7,630 bases of DNA from Chitinophagaceae bacterium. Its GTDB lineage: Bacteria > Bacteroidota > Bacteroidia > Chitinophagales > Chitinophagaceae. The notes beneath the pieces were generated by a model, which did no database searches, had not been told where the DNA came from, and was given only the letters and a program-made list of their open reading frames with translations. Of this stretch, positions 1 to 6,046 are shown one piece after another (the first letter of the stretch is position 1; the number at the start of each line of letters is the position of its first letter). The stretch lies in the NCBI GenBank assembly GCA_017882205.1, contig JADGPY010000089.1, positions 1 through 7,630 of the forward strand. The letters are read 5' to 3'. Both the position numbers and the translations under genes were made by a program.

Positions 1-8
1 CCTTAAGG

Positions 9-85
9 TGGTAGCGTGGAGCAGACTTGAACTGCCGACCTTCGGGTTATGAATCCGATGCTCTAACCAGCTGAGCTACCACGCC
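9..85 (-). tRNA. tRNA with anticodon CAT, most likely elongator tRNA-Met
   Basis: Read on the minus strand, the sequence folds into a full cloverleaf. It has a 7-bp acceptor stem (GGCGTGG with CCACGCT, including a terminal G1-U72 wobble), a GCTC/GAGC D stem and a D loop containing GG. The anticodon loop is TTCATAA with CAT at 49-51, the variable loop is 5 nt, the T stem is GGCAG/CTGCT and the T loop is TTCAAGT. Discriminator A73 and an encoded CCA end are present (CCA at 9-11). The anticodon stem lacks the three G-C pairs typical of initiator tRNA, so this is an elongator type. CAT also occurs in the tRNA-Ile whose C34 becomes lysidine; overall resemblance favours Met, but sequence alone does not exclude Ile2. 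An A31-C39 mismatch closes the anticodon loop. Confidence 0.93.
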
Positions 86-249
86 GGATATTTTAACTTT
101 TTCCCGGCCACATGCCTGAACTGGATATCATTCCAATTCATCAAATAGGTCAATTAATGCGACTTACTCAAAAGTAATAACTGCCTTTTAATTTTGGATG
201 CCAAATATAGTGCAATTGACTTTACTTTACACCCTCAATTAGCAGTTTG
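86..249. other. Intergenic region between the minus-strand tRNA and the plus-strand transporter gene
   Basis: This 164-bp AT-rich stretch separates two divergently transcribed genes, so it should hold both of their promoters. I see no convincing reading frame in it. The only promoter-like match I can point to is a TAnnTTTG box at 189-196 facing the transporter gene. I did not find a clear promoter for the tRNA. Confidence 0.6.
189..196 (+). promoter_or_regulatory. Possible Bacteroidota -7 box for the AI-2E family gene
   Basis: TAATTTTG matches the Bacteroidota -7 consensus TAnnTTTG and lies 53 nt before the ATG at 250. No TTTG-type -33 element is present at the usual distance upstream, so this is a half-match in AT-rich DNA and could be chance. 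Confidence 0.3.
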
Positions 250-1362
250 ATGGTTAAAACATGGCCTTTATATGCACAGATCACTTGCCTGATTTTACTG
301 ACCTATTTGTTATTGTACGGATTGTACATTGGCCAGCAGATAATAACTCCATTAGGTTTTGCATTTATGTTTTCCATTTTGCTACGCCCCCTGGAAAAGA
401 AATTGATCAAATGGAAAGTGCCTAAAGTTTTAGCCATCACCATTACTATCTCAGTAGGGATCTTATTTCTGGCGGCATTGATAACATTCCTCTCAAAACA
501 AATGGCCTCATTCATGAAAGATGTGCCGGCCATCAAAACCAATTTAACTCACTTGTGGGATCAATTCCAACGTTGGATAAGTCACACTTTTAACCTGACT
601 CATGCGCAACAACAACTAATAATGGAGAAGGCAAAAAATGAAACGATGAATGATATTCAGCCCGTTGGCACAATAAATGTCATCACCACTTCAATTGCTA
701 CACTCGCACTTTTACCGGTATATATTTTCCTTTTTTTGTATTACCGCAGTTTATTGCTTCGGTTTATAAGGGAAATATTCGACCCTAAACATTCTGCAAG
801 GGTGGAAGAGGTTATTCATGAGATAAGGTATGTCATGCAACACTACATAACCGGCTTGATGACAGAAACATCGATAGTCGCAATTTTAAATGTTTTAGGC
901 TTGTTATTTATTGGGGCGCCGTTTGCTTTATTGTTGGGCTTGTTAGCAGCCATCCTAAATCTCATTCCTTACATTGGAGGCCTGATAGCAGTGATACTTA
1001 CTGCCCTTATTACTTATTCTAATACCGGTTCGCCGGGTAAAATGGTTTGGGCAGTAGGAGTTCTTTTGCTGGTTCAAATGATAGATAATAATTTTCTGGT
1101 GCCACGTGTAATTGCTTCCAGGGTGAAGTTAAATGCGCTTATCTCAATAGTTGGCGTTCTGATTGGTGGTGCATTATGTGGAATTGGTGGAATGTTTCTA
1201 AGCATTCCATTGATTGCAATATGTAAAGTAATATTTGACAGGGTTGATGAATTGAAACCCTGGGGTAAGTTGCTTGGAGATGATATCCCAACCACTATAT
1301 TGAAGATCCCACTACCGAGGAAGAAAAAAAAGATAGTGGTTCCACCACCAGGACATAAATAA
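250..1362 (+). CDS. AI-2E family (PerM/UPF0118) transporter-like membrane protein
   Basis: This gene encodes a polytopic inner-membrane protein of about 370 residues, the usual size for the AI-2E family. Numbering from the upstream TTG at 247, hydrophobic segments lie near residues 10-48, 61-82, 144-166, 207-258, 264-280 and 295-330. A more polar, probably non-membrane region spans about 83-140. The C-terminal half carries the family's recognisable stretches PYIGG (241-245), DNNFLVPRVI (280-289) and the glycine-rich GVLIGGALCGIGGMFLSIP (303-321). Family members have been linked to autoinducer-2 export, Na+/H+ antiport and other small-solute movement, so the substrate cannot be named here. The ATG at 250 is preferred over the in-frame TTG at 247. 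No Shine-Dalgarno sequence is visible, as is common in Bacteroidota. The protein ends in a basic tail (KKKK, then PPPGHK). It converges on the SUF operon with only 23 nt between the two stop codons, and I see no functional link to that operon. Confidence 0.9.
   Translation: MVKTWPLYAQITCLILLTYLLLYGLYIGQQIITPLGFAFMFSILLRPLEKKLIKWKVPKVLAITITISVGILFLAALITFLSKQMASFMKDVPAIKTNLTHLWDQFQRWISHTFNLTHAQQQLIMEKAKNETMNDIQPVGTINVITTSIATLALLPVYIFLFLYYRSLLLRFIREIFDPKHSARVEEVIHEIRYVMQHYITGLMTETSIVAILNVLGLLFIGAPFALLLGLLAAILNLIPYIGGLIAVILTALITYSNTGSPGKMVWAVGVLLLVQMIDNNFLVPRVIASRVKLNALISIVGVLIGGALCGIGGMFLSIPLIAICKVIFDRVDELKPWGKLLGDDIPTTILKIPLPRKKKKIVVPPPGHK
1324..1348 (-). terminator. Candidate intrinsic terminator of the SUF operon, inside the end of the convergent gene
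   Basis: On the minus strand, GTGGT-GGA-ACCAC can form a 5-bp hairpin (1336-1348). It is followed by TATC and then eight T residues (1331-1324). The site begins 37 nt past the last base of the Rrf2 gene's stop codon, where an operon terminator is expected. The stem is short and is separated from the T tract by 4 nt, so the call is moderate. In the plus direction the same hairpin has no T tract after it and would not act as a terminator for the AI-2E gene. Confidence 0.4.
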
Positions 1363-1385
1363 GCTTTCGAGAATGATATTTTAAT

Positions 1386-1850
1386 CTACCAAACCTTATC
1401 TGCCAGTAGCCTATCGAAAATTTTTGTAGATCCCTTTTCTGAGTTCACTAAATCATCAAGGGTAACTTTATCCAGGAAGTGGTCAATTATAAATTGTATC
1501 ATTTGCCACAGCGATCGGGAGGAACAATCCACCGAATGAGTGCACAGATTAAATGTTCCGGAATGAGATCCACAAAATTCTTTGTCGAATAAAGAGCCTC
1601 CCAATGTTTTGAGTACTTTATTGATACTGATTTTTTCTGCATCCATGGCTAATACATAACCCCCTTTATTTCCAGGTGTACTATTGATGAATCCTTCCAT
1701 CCGTAGAATTCGGGTTAGCTTGGCTACATAATGGCTGGTTAATCCTTCCGCCTCACTTAATTGTGGGATACTCATCCCATCTTTATCCATACATGATCCA
1801 ATGCGTATCAGTATTCTCAAACCATATTCTTCCTGTGCGGTTATTTTCAT
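1386..1850 (-). CDS. Rrf2/IscR-family transcriptional regulator, probable Fe-S sensor of the SUF operon
   Basis: This 154-residue protein has the Rrf2 layout. It opens with MKITAQEEYGLRIL, followed by a winged helix-turn-helix (about residues 27-55, including LTSHYVAKLTRILRMEGFI) and the wing GNKGGYVLA at 60-68. A cysteine-containing segment then precedes a long helix. Cysteines 93, 103 and 109 (C-x9-C-x5-C) are plausible ligands for a [2Fe-2S] or [4Fe-4S] cluster, with H96 and H105 nearby as possible extra ligands. E. coli IscR uses C-x5-C-x5-C plus a histidine, so this protein has the same idea with different spacing. The gene starts 23 nt after the sufT-like stop and is the last gene of the operon. 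I infer that it senses cluster supply and controls sufB-T in feedback. It resembles IscR and SufR in role, but I would not assign either name. Confidence 0.9.
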   Translation of the reverse strand: MKITAQEEYGLRILIRIGSCMDKDGMSIPQLSEAEGLTSHYVAKLTRILRMEGFINSTPGNKGGYVLAMDAEKISINKVLKTLGGSLFDKEFCGSHSGTFNLCTHSVDCSSRSLWQMIQFIIDHFLDKVTLDDLVNSEKGSTKIFDRLLADKVW

Positions 1851-1873
1851 AATAAATTTATATTCATTTAATT

Positions 1874-2185
1874 TCAGAGAAATCCAAGTTCGAGTTGTGC
1901 CGCCTCCGACATCATACTTTTATCCCATCCAGGAGTCCATGTTACAGACACATGTACATCATTCACCCCTTCTATCAGTCTTACTTTCTGATCAACTTCT
2001 ATAGGCAAAGATTGGGCAGCGGGGCAACCGGGTGCTGTTAATGTCATTACTATCTGTACATTGCCGATTGGTAAAATGTCTACTTCATAAATCAATCCCA
2101 ATTCAAAAATACTCACCGGTATCTCCGGATCATAAATTGTCTGGAGGCATTCTATTACTTTTTCTTTTAATTCTTCCGTACTCAT
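1874..2185 (-). CDS. sufT: SufT-like DUF59/MIP18-family Fe-S assembly protein
   Basis: This 103-residue, single-domain protein belongs to the DUF59 (FeS_assembly_P, MIP18) family often found in SUF operons. Visible family signatures are DPEIPVSIFELGLIY (19-33), TLTAPGCP (48-55) with the conserved Cys54, and VTWTPGW near 81-87. MSEAAQLELGFL closes the protein. Members assist maturation or delivery of Fe-S clusters to target proteins, and the conserved cysteine is important in characterised relatives. There is no ATPase (Mrp/ApbC) domain and no extra extension, so this is the stand-alone type. Its ATG shares one base with the sufE stop (TAATG), which indicates translational coupling. The Rrf2 gene follows 23 nt later. 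The exact biochemical step is inferred from context. Confidence 0.92.
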   Translation of the reverse strand: MSTEELKEKVIECLQTIYDPEIPVSIFELGLIYEVDILPIGNVQIVMTLTAPGCPAAQSLPIEVDQKVRLIEGVNDVHVSVTWTPGWDKSMMSEAAQLELGFL

Positions 2186-2631
2186 TACTTTTGTACTCCT
2201 TCATTTTTAAGTTTATAAGCCAACGCATAATTTTTCATCTGCTTTACCATAGCCAGCAGGCCATTGGAACGGGTTTGTGCAAGATGTGTCATCATGCCTA
2301 TTTCTCTAATAAATTCTAGCCGTGTATTTATAATTTCCTCCGGCGGTTGACCAGACAATACCCGAACTAGCATACTTATCAATCCTTTCACGATTACCGA
2401 ATCGCTTTCTGCTTTATAGAATATTCTCCCGTCTCTATAATCTGCCACCAACCATACGGTTGATTGACACCCCCGAACCTTGTTCTCCTCCTTCTTATAT
2501 TGATCTTCCAATGGCGGAAGTTTTTTACCAAGATCAATGATGTATTCATATTTATCATCCCAGTTATCGAACAATGAAAACTCGTCTGCAATTTCTTTTT
2601 CTATATCTTTTATGTTGGGATGTTCGTCCAT
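2185..2631 (-). CDS. sufE: SufE, sulfur acceptor partner of the cysteine desulfurase SufS
   Basis: This 148-residue cytoplasmic protein is of normal SufE length. SufE takes the persulfide sulfur from the SufS active-site cysteine and passes it to the SufB scaffold, stimulating SufS. The catalytic cysteine is Cys55 in KVRGCQSTVWL. Other family features are FDNWDDKYEYIIDLGKKLPPL near 21-41, the SDSVIVKGL stretch at 77-85, SGQPPEEI at 93-100, and the C-terminal TRSNGLLAMV at 120-129. It is SufE rather than the Zn-binding SufU: the U-type cysteine/aspartate ligand set is absent and the fold-specific motifs match SufE. The gene begins 3 nt after the sufS stop and its TAA overlaps the next ATG by one base. 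It is therefore co-translated between its enzyme partner and sufT. Confidence 0.97.
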   Translation of the reverse strand: MDEHPNIKDIEKEIADEFSLFDNWDDKYEYIIDLGKKLPPLEDQYKKEENKVRGCQSTVWLVADYRDGRIFYKAESDSVIVKGLISMLVRVLSGQPPEEIINTRLEFIREIGMMTHLAQTRSNGLLAMVKQMKNYALAYKLKNEGVQK

Positions 2632-2634
2632 TGA

Positions 2635-3876
2635 TCAGGATAACATTTTAATTGATTTATGCAAACCATTTATTAGAGCATCGATTTCTTCCTTAGTATT
2701 GTAGACAGCAAATGAAGCCCGCACGGTGCCTGGTATACCAAAACAATTCATAAGAGGTTGTGCACAGTGATGTCCTGTCCGTACAGCAATTGCTTCGTTG
2801 TCCAATAAAATTCCGAGGTCCTGCGGATGGAGTTTATCAATTATAAATGAAACCAGGCTCACTTTTTCTTGAGCCTTACCAATGATCTTTAATCCGGGAA
2901 TTTGTTCCAGTTCTGTTGTAGCATAAGCCAGCAACTCATTTTCATGATTTCGAATTTTTTCTTTTCCAATTTGACTCATGAAATCTAATGCTGCCTTGAA
3001 TGCAATTGTATCAGCTATATTGGGTGTACCTGCTTCAAATTTATAAGGCAAGTCGTTGTAAATAATTTTATCGAAATACACTTCTTTGATCATTTCTCCG
3101 CCACCCTGGTAAACCGGCATGGCTTCTAATAGATCCTGTTTCCCGTACAAAACGCCCACTCCTGTAGGACCATACAATTTATGGGATGAGAATGCAAAGA
3201 AATCACAATCCATGTCCTGTACATCAATATCAATATGTACACTTGATTGTGCGCCATCCACTAAAACAATGGCACCAACGCTATGAGCTTCATCAATAAT
3301 TTTCTTGACAGGATTGATGGTGCCTAGTGCATTGGATACATGTACAATGGAAACCAACCTGGTTTTATTGCTCAATAGTTTTTGGAATTCATCCAGCAAC
3401 AATTCCCCCCTTTCATTAATTGGGATAACTTTTAATAAAGCGCCTTTTTCTTCACACAGTATGTGCCAGGGAACAATATTCGAATGGTGTTCCATGGTGG
3501 AAATAATGATCTCATCTCCAGCTTTTATATTTTGTCGACCCCATGTCTGAGCCACCAGGTTGATACCTTCCGTAGTTCCCTTAGTGAAAATGATTTGTTC
3601 CCTTGTGGCAGCATTAATGAATTGCTGCACGGTATCACGGGTGGCTTCAAAAGCAGCAGTGGCTTCTTCAGCAAGGGTATGAATACCGCGATGAATGTTT
3701 GCATTATACTCAGAATAATAATTTACCAGTGCATCAATCACTACCTGCGGTTTTTGTGTGGTGGCAGCATTATCAAAATACACCAAAGGCTTGTCCTTCA
3801 CTTCTCTATTCAATATAGGAAACTGTCGGCGGATGGCATTAATGTCAAGCCTCTGTATAGTTGCAGGTTGTATCAT
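2635..3876 (-). CDS. sufS: SufS, PLP-dependent group II cysteine desulfurase
   Basis: This 413-residue enzyme converts L-cysteine to L-alanine and leaves a persulfide on its catalytic cysteine, supplying sulfur for cluster assembly. The N-terminal YFDNAATTQKP (33-43) is the typical entry of the class V aminotransferase fold. EHHSNIVPW (129-137) supplies the PLP-stacking histidine, and VDGAQ (206-210) gives the Asp and Gln that contact PLP. SSHKLYGPTGVG (230-241) has the Schiff-base Lys233. RTGHHCAQP (366-374) carries the catalytic Cys371 in the short group II loop, which needs SufE for efficient turnover. RASFAVYNT (386-394) holds a substrate-binding arginine. Length and motifs match E. coli SufS closely. 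The start codon overlaps the sufD stop in ATGA (4 nt), indicating coupled translation. Selenocysteine lyase activity is possible, as in relatives, but the context argues for SUF. Confidence 0.98.
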   Translation of the reverse strand: MIQPATIQRLDINAIRRQFPILNREVKDKPLVYFDNAATTQKPQVVIDALVNYYSEYNANIHRGIHTLAEEATAAFEATRDTVQQFINAATREQIIFTKGTTEGINLVAQTWGRQNIKAGDEIIISTMEHHSNIVPWHILCEEKGALLKVIPINERGELLLDEFQKLLSNKTRLVSIVHVSNALGTINPVKKIIDEAHSVGAIVLVDGAQSSVHIDIDVQDMDCDFFAFSSHKLYGPTGVGVLYGKQDLLEAMPVYQGGGEMIKEVYFDKIIYNDLPYKFEAGTPNIADTIAFKAALDFMSQIGKEKIRNHENELLAYATTELEQIPGLKIIGKAQEKVSLVSFIIDKLHPQDLGILLDNEAIAVRTGHHCAQPLMNCFGIPGTVRASFAVYNTKEEIDALINGLHKSIKMLS

Positions 3877-5183
3877 GCTATATCAAATTCTAACCGTTCA
3901 GAAATTAATTGGTCAACATAATTACGAAGAACTTCAGGTTTTATGTGTTCCAGTATATCGACTGCAAATGCATGCACCAACAAAGACCGGGCGATCTTTT
4001 CATTGATCCCTCTGGACCGCAGGTAGAACAATCCCTCTTCATCCAGGCGACCAACTGTACATCCGTGCGAGCATTTTACATCGTCGGCAAAAATTTCCAA
4101 CTGTGGTTTGGTATTCACACTGGCCATATCGGAAAGCAAAATATTTTTATTTGATTGATAGGCATTTGTTTTTTGTGCATTTGGCTGAACAAATATTTTT
4201 CCATTGAAAACAGCAGTAGCGCTATCATCTATGATGCCTTTGTATAATTCATTACTCAGGCAGTTTGGCTTTATATTATCAACAACAGTATGGTTGTCTA
4301 TATGACTGTAACCGTTTAAAAAATACAAACCATACAAATGAGCTTCACAGCGTTCTGCCTCCATGGCAATGTTTAGATTATTACGAACAATCCTGCCGTT
4401 CAATGAAATAGTGACCGCATGTATATAGCTTTTCCCAACTTGCCGAAAGTGCGTGGTGCTTACCTGGTTAGTATGATCAGCATCGTTTTGAATTTTATAA
4501 TATTCAACCGATGCATTTTTTTCCACAATTATTTCCATTACCTGGTTGGTGAAGCTTTCGGCAGCACCAATAGTTGCATAGGTTTCTACCAACTGTACTT
4601 GTGCATGTTCACTTATATGCACAAGGTTTCGTGGTTGAGACAAAATATTAACTGACCGGGCATCTGTAATATAATAGATATAAACAGGATGTTCGGTAAC
4701 CTTGCTGTTCTTTACATGAACAAAAATACCGCCATGTACAAATGCTGTATTCAACGCATGAATCCCATCTTTTACATACTTGCTGCTATTCCCAAGATGG
4801 GTAAGAACGATATCCCGATACTCATTTTCTGATGCGTGTTCCAAAGAAAGTACGACCAATTCAGCAGAACGAATAGTAGAAAGCGAAGACGAATACATTC
4901 CATTCACAAAAACCAATTCGTTGGCTTGTTCATAACCAGGTAAGCGAACAGCATCCAACTCTTTTCCAGAAAAAGAAGATTTTGGCCTGTCTGGAGTAAA
5001 TAGATATTCTTGATTAAATAAGCTGCCGATACGCGTGTATTTCCATTCTTCATGCTTCGCCGTTGGAATACCCATTTTGCTGAAATCATTGAATGCATCT
5101 TGTTCAAGTTGCTTTAACAGACCACCTGGGTTAGTCGATTGTAATTGTTGAAATCGCTCCGTGATATTTTCTATCGTATTCAT
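3873..5183 (-). CDS. sufD: SufD, scaffold subunit of the SufBC2D complex
   Basis: This 436-residue protein is a normal-length SufD. It pairs with SufB through its beta-helical core and C-terminal helical domain, and is needed for iron acquisition during cluster assembly. The N-terminal helical part contains HEEWKYTRIGSLF (44-56), a common SufD stretch. The C-terminal region contains NGKIFVQPNAQKTNAYQSNKN (327-347, described here as a conserved core motif) and DDVKCSHGCTVG (367-378). In that motif Cys371 and His373 match the E. coli SufD residues implicated at the SufB-SufD interface. The closing helices include YLRSRGI, as in the SufB/SufD family. SufB-only marks such as LEGCTAP and QCDSLL are absent, which separates the two paralogues. 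The gene starts 30 nt after the sufC stop. CCAGGA abuts the ATG too closely to act as a normal ribosome binding site. Confidence 0.96.
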   Translation of the reverse strand: MNTIENITERFQQLQSTNPGGLLKQLEQDAFNDFSKMGIPTAKHEEWKYTRIGSLFNQEYLFTPDRPKSSFSGKELDAVRLPGYEQANELVFVNGMYSSSLSTIRSAELVVLSLEHASENEYRDIVLTHLGNSSKYVKDGIHALNTAFVHGGIFVHVKNSKVTEHPVYIYYITDARSVNILSQPRNLVHISEHAQVQLVETYATIGAAESFTNQVMEIIVEKNASVEYYKIQNDADHTNQVSTTHFRQVGKSYIHAVTISLNGRIVRNNLNIAMEAERCEAHLYGLYFLNGYSHIDNHTVVDNIKPNCLSNELYKGIIDDSATAVFNGKIFVQPNAQKTNAYQSNKNILLSDMASVNTKPQLEIFADDVKCSHGCTVGRLDEEGLFYLRSRGINEKIARSLLVHAFAVDILEHIKPEVLRNYVDQLISERLEFDIA

Positions 5184-5213
5184 TCCTGGTTATTTATTGG
5201 TCGTGTAACAGTG

Positions 5214-5978
5214 TTAAGCTTCCTGTTCCTCATTCACTTCGTTTTTGATAAAATCATATCCTCTTTCTTCCAGTTCCAGCGCCAATTCCTTTGTGCCCGA
5301 CCTTACAATTCTTCCGTTATACAATACATGTACAAAATCAGGAATAACGTAATCAAGCAAACGCTGGTAATGGGTAATCAATAAAACAGCATTGTCTTTG
5401 TTCCGAAATTTATTCACCCCGTTTGCCACTATGCGAATAGCATCAATATCCAAACCTGAATCAGTTTCATCAAGGATAGCCAACTTTGGTTCAAGCATGG
5501 CCATCTGGAATATTTCATTGCGCTTTTTTTCACCACCCGAAAACCCTTCGTTCAATGAACGGCTCAGCAAGGACTGATCAATATTCATCAATGCCATCTT
5601 CTCTTTCATCAGGCGCAGGAACTGAACTGCATCAAGAGGCTCTTTTCCATGATATTTCCTGATTTCATTTACAGCGGTTTTAATAAAATTGGTCGTAGTT
5701 AAACCGGCAATTTCAACAGGATACTGAAAAGCCAGGAATAATCCTTCACCAGCTCTTTTTTCGGGTGAGAGTTCCAAAAGGTTTTTCCCTAAGTACGTTA
5801 CTGAACCTTCGGTCACTTTATAATCTGATCTGCCTGCTAATACAGAAGCCAATGTACTTTTACCCGAACCATTAGGTCCCATAATAGCATGCACTTCTCC
5901 TGGCTTGATCTCAAGATTGATCCCTTTTAAAATTTTCTCTCCTTCAATGCTTGCATGTAGATTCCGGATCGTCAACAT
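5214..5978 (-). CDS. sufC: SufC, ABC-type ATPase of the SufBC2D complex
   Basis: This 254-residue soluble ABC ATPase is of typical SufC length. It binds the C-terminal domains of SufB and SufD, and ATP binding drives the scaffold rearrangement needed for cluster assembly. Walker A is GPNGSGKST at 34-42, and the Q-loop glutamine is Gln85 in LAFQYPVEI. The signature motif FSGGEKKRNEI spans 146-156; the KKRNE form is characteristic of SufC rather than transport ATPases. Walker B is LAILDE with Glu171, followed by the D-loop TDSGLD, and the switch histidine is His203 in LLITHYQRLLDY. No membrane partner is encoded nearby, consistent with a cytosolic role. It is preceded by a 68-nt gap containing a tandem repeat and followed by sufD after 30 nt. 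Confidence 0.98.
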   Translation of the reverse strand: MLTIRNLHASIEGEKILKGINLEIKPGEVHAIMGPNGSGKSTLASVLAGRSDYKVTEGSVTYLGKNLLELSPEKRAGEGLFLAFQYPVEIAGLTTTNFIKTAVNEIRKYHGKEPLDAVQFLRLMKEKMALMNIDQSLLSRSLNEGFSGGEKKRNEIFQMAMLEPKLAILDETDSGLDIDAIRIVANGVNKFRNKDNAVLLITHYQRLLDYVIPDFVHVLYNGRIVRSGTKELALELEERGYDFIKNEVNEEQEA

Positions 5979-5990
5979 ATTTATTATTTT

Positions 5991-6014
5991 ATTGATTGAT
6001 TAATTGATTGATTA
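5991..6014. repeat. Perfect 12-bp tandem duplication between sufB and sufC
   Basis: ATTGATTGATTA occurs twice in direct succession (5991-6002 and 6003-6014). It sits in the 68-nt gap between the sufB stop and the sufC start, ending 12 nt before the sufC ATG on the minus strand. Each unit is itself built from ATTG/ATTA tetramers, which suggests slippage. It lies within the expected transcript as an A/U-rich leader to sufC. No function is shown. Confidence 0.9.
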
Positions 6015-6046
6015 CTGCCGCAATGATCACTTGCATATTGTAATGC

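Noticed and set aside
83..108. Inverted repeat GCCGG / CCGGC flanking a T-rich loop
   Set aside because: The left arm is part of the mature tRNA 5' end and pairs within the acceptor stem. The long loop and absence of a following T tract on the right side make a separate hairpin or terminator unlikely.
247..249. TTG as the start of the AI-2E family gene
   Set aside because: An ATG follows immediately at 250 and is the more usual start codon. The choice changes the protein by only one residue.
1852..1861. Palindrome ATAAATTTAT just upstream of the Rrf2 start codon
   Set aside because: It consists only of A and T in an AT-rich 23-nt gap, where such palindromes are expected by chance. It is also unlike the palindrome before sufB.
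2032..2319. Plus-strand open reading frame of 95 codons with a hydrophobic stretch, antisense to sufT and sufE
   Set aside because: The hydrophobic run arises from reading the opposite strand of conserved coding DNA. There is no separate promoter or family similarity that I can recognise.
3463..3921. Open reading frame of 152 codons on the plus strand, antisense to sufS and the end of sufD
   Set aside because: It lies entirely opposite well-supported genes, its translation has no recognisable domain, and it has no start context of its own. It is a shadow of sufS coding sequence.
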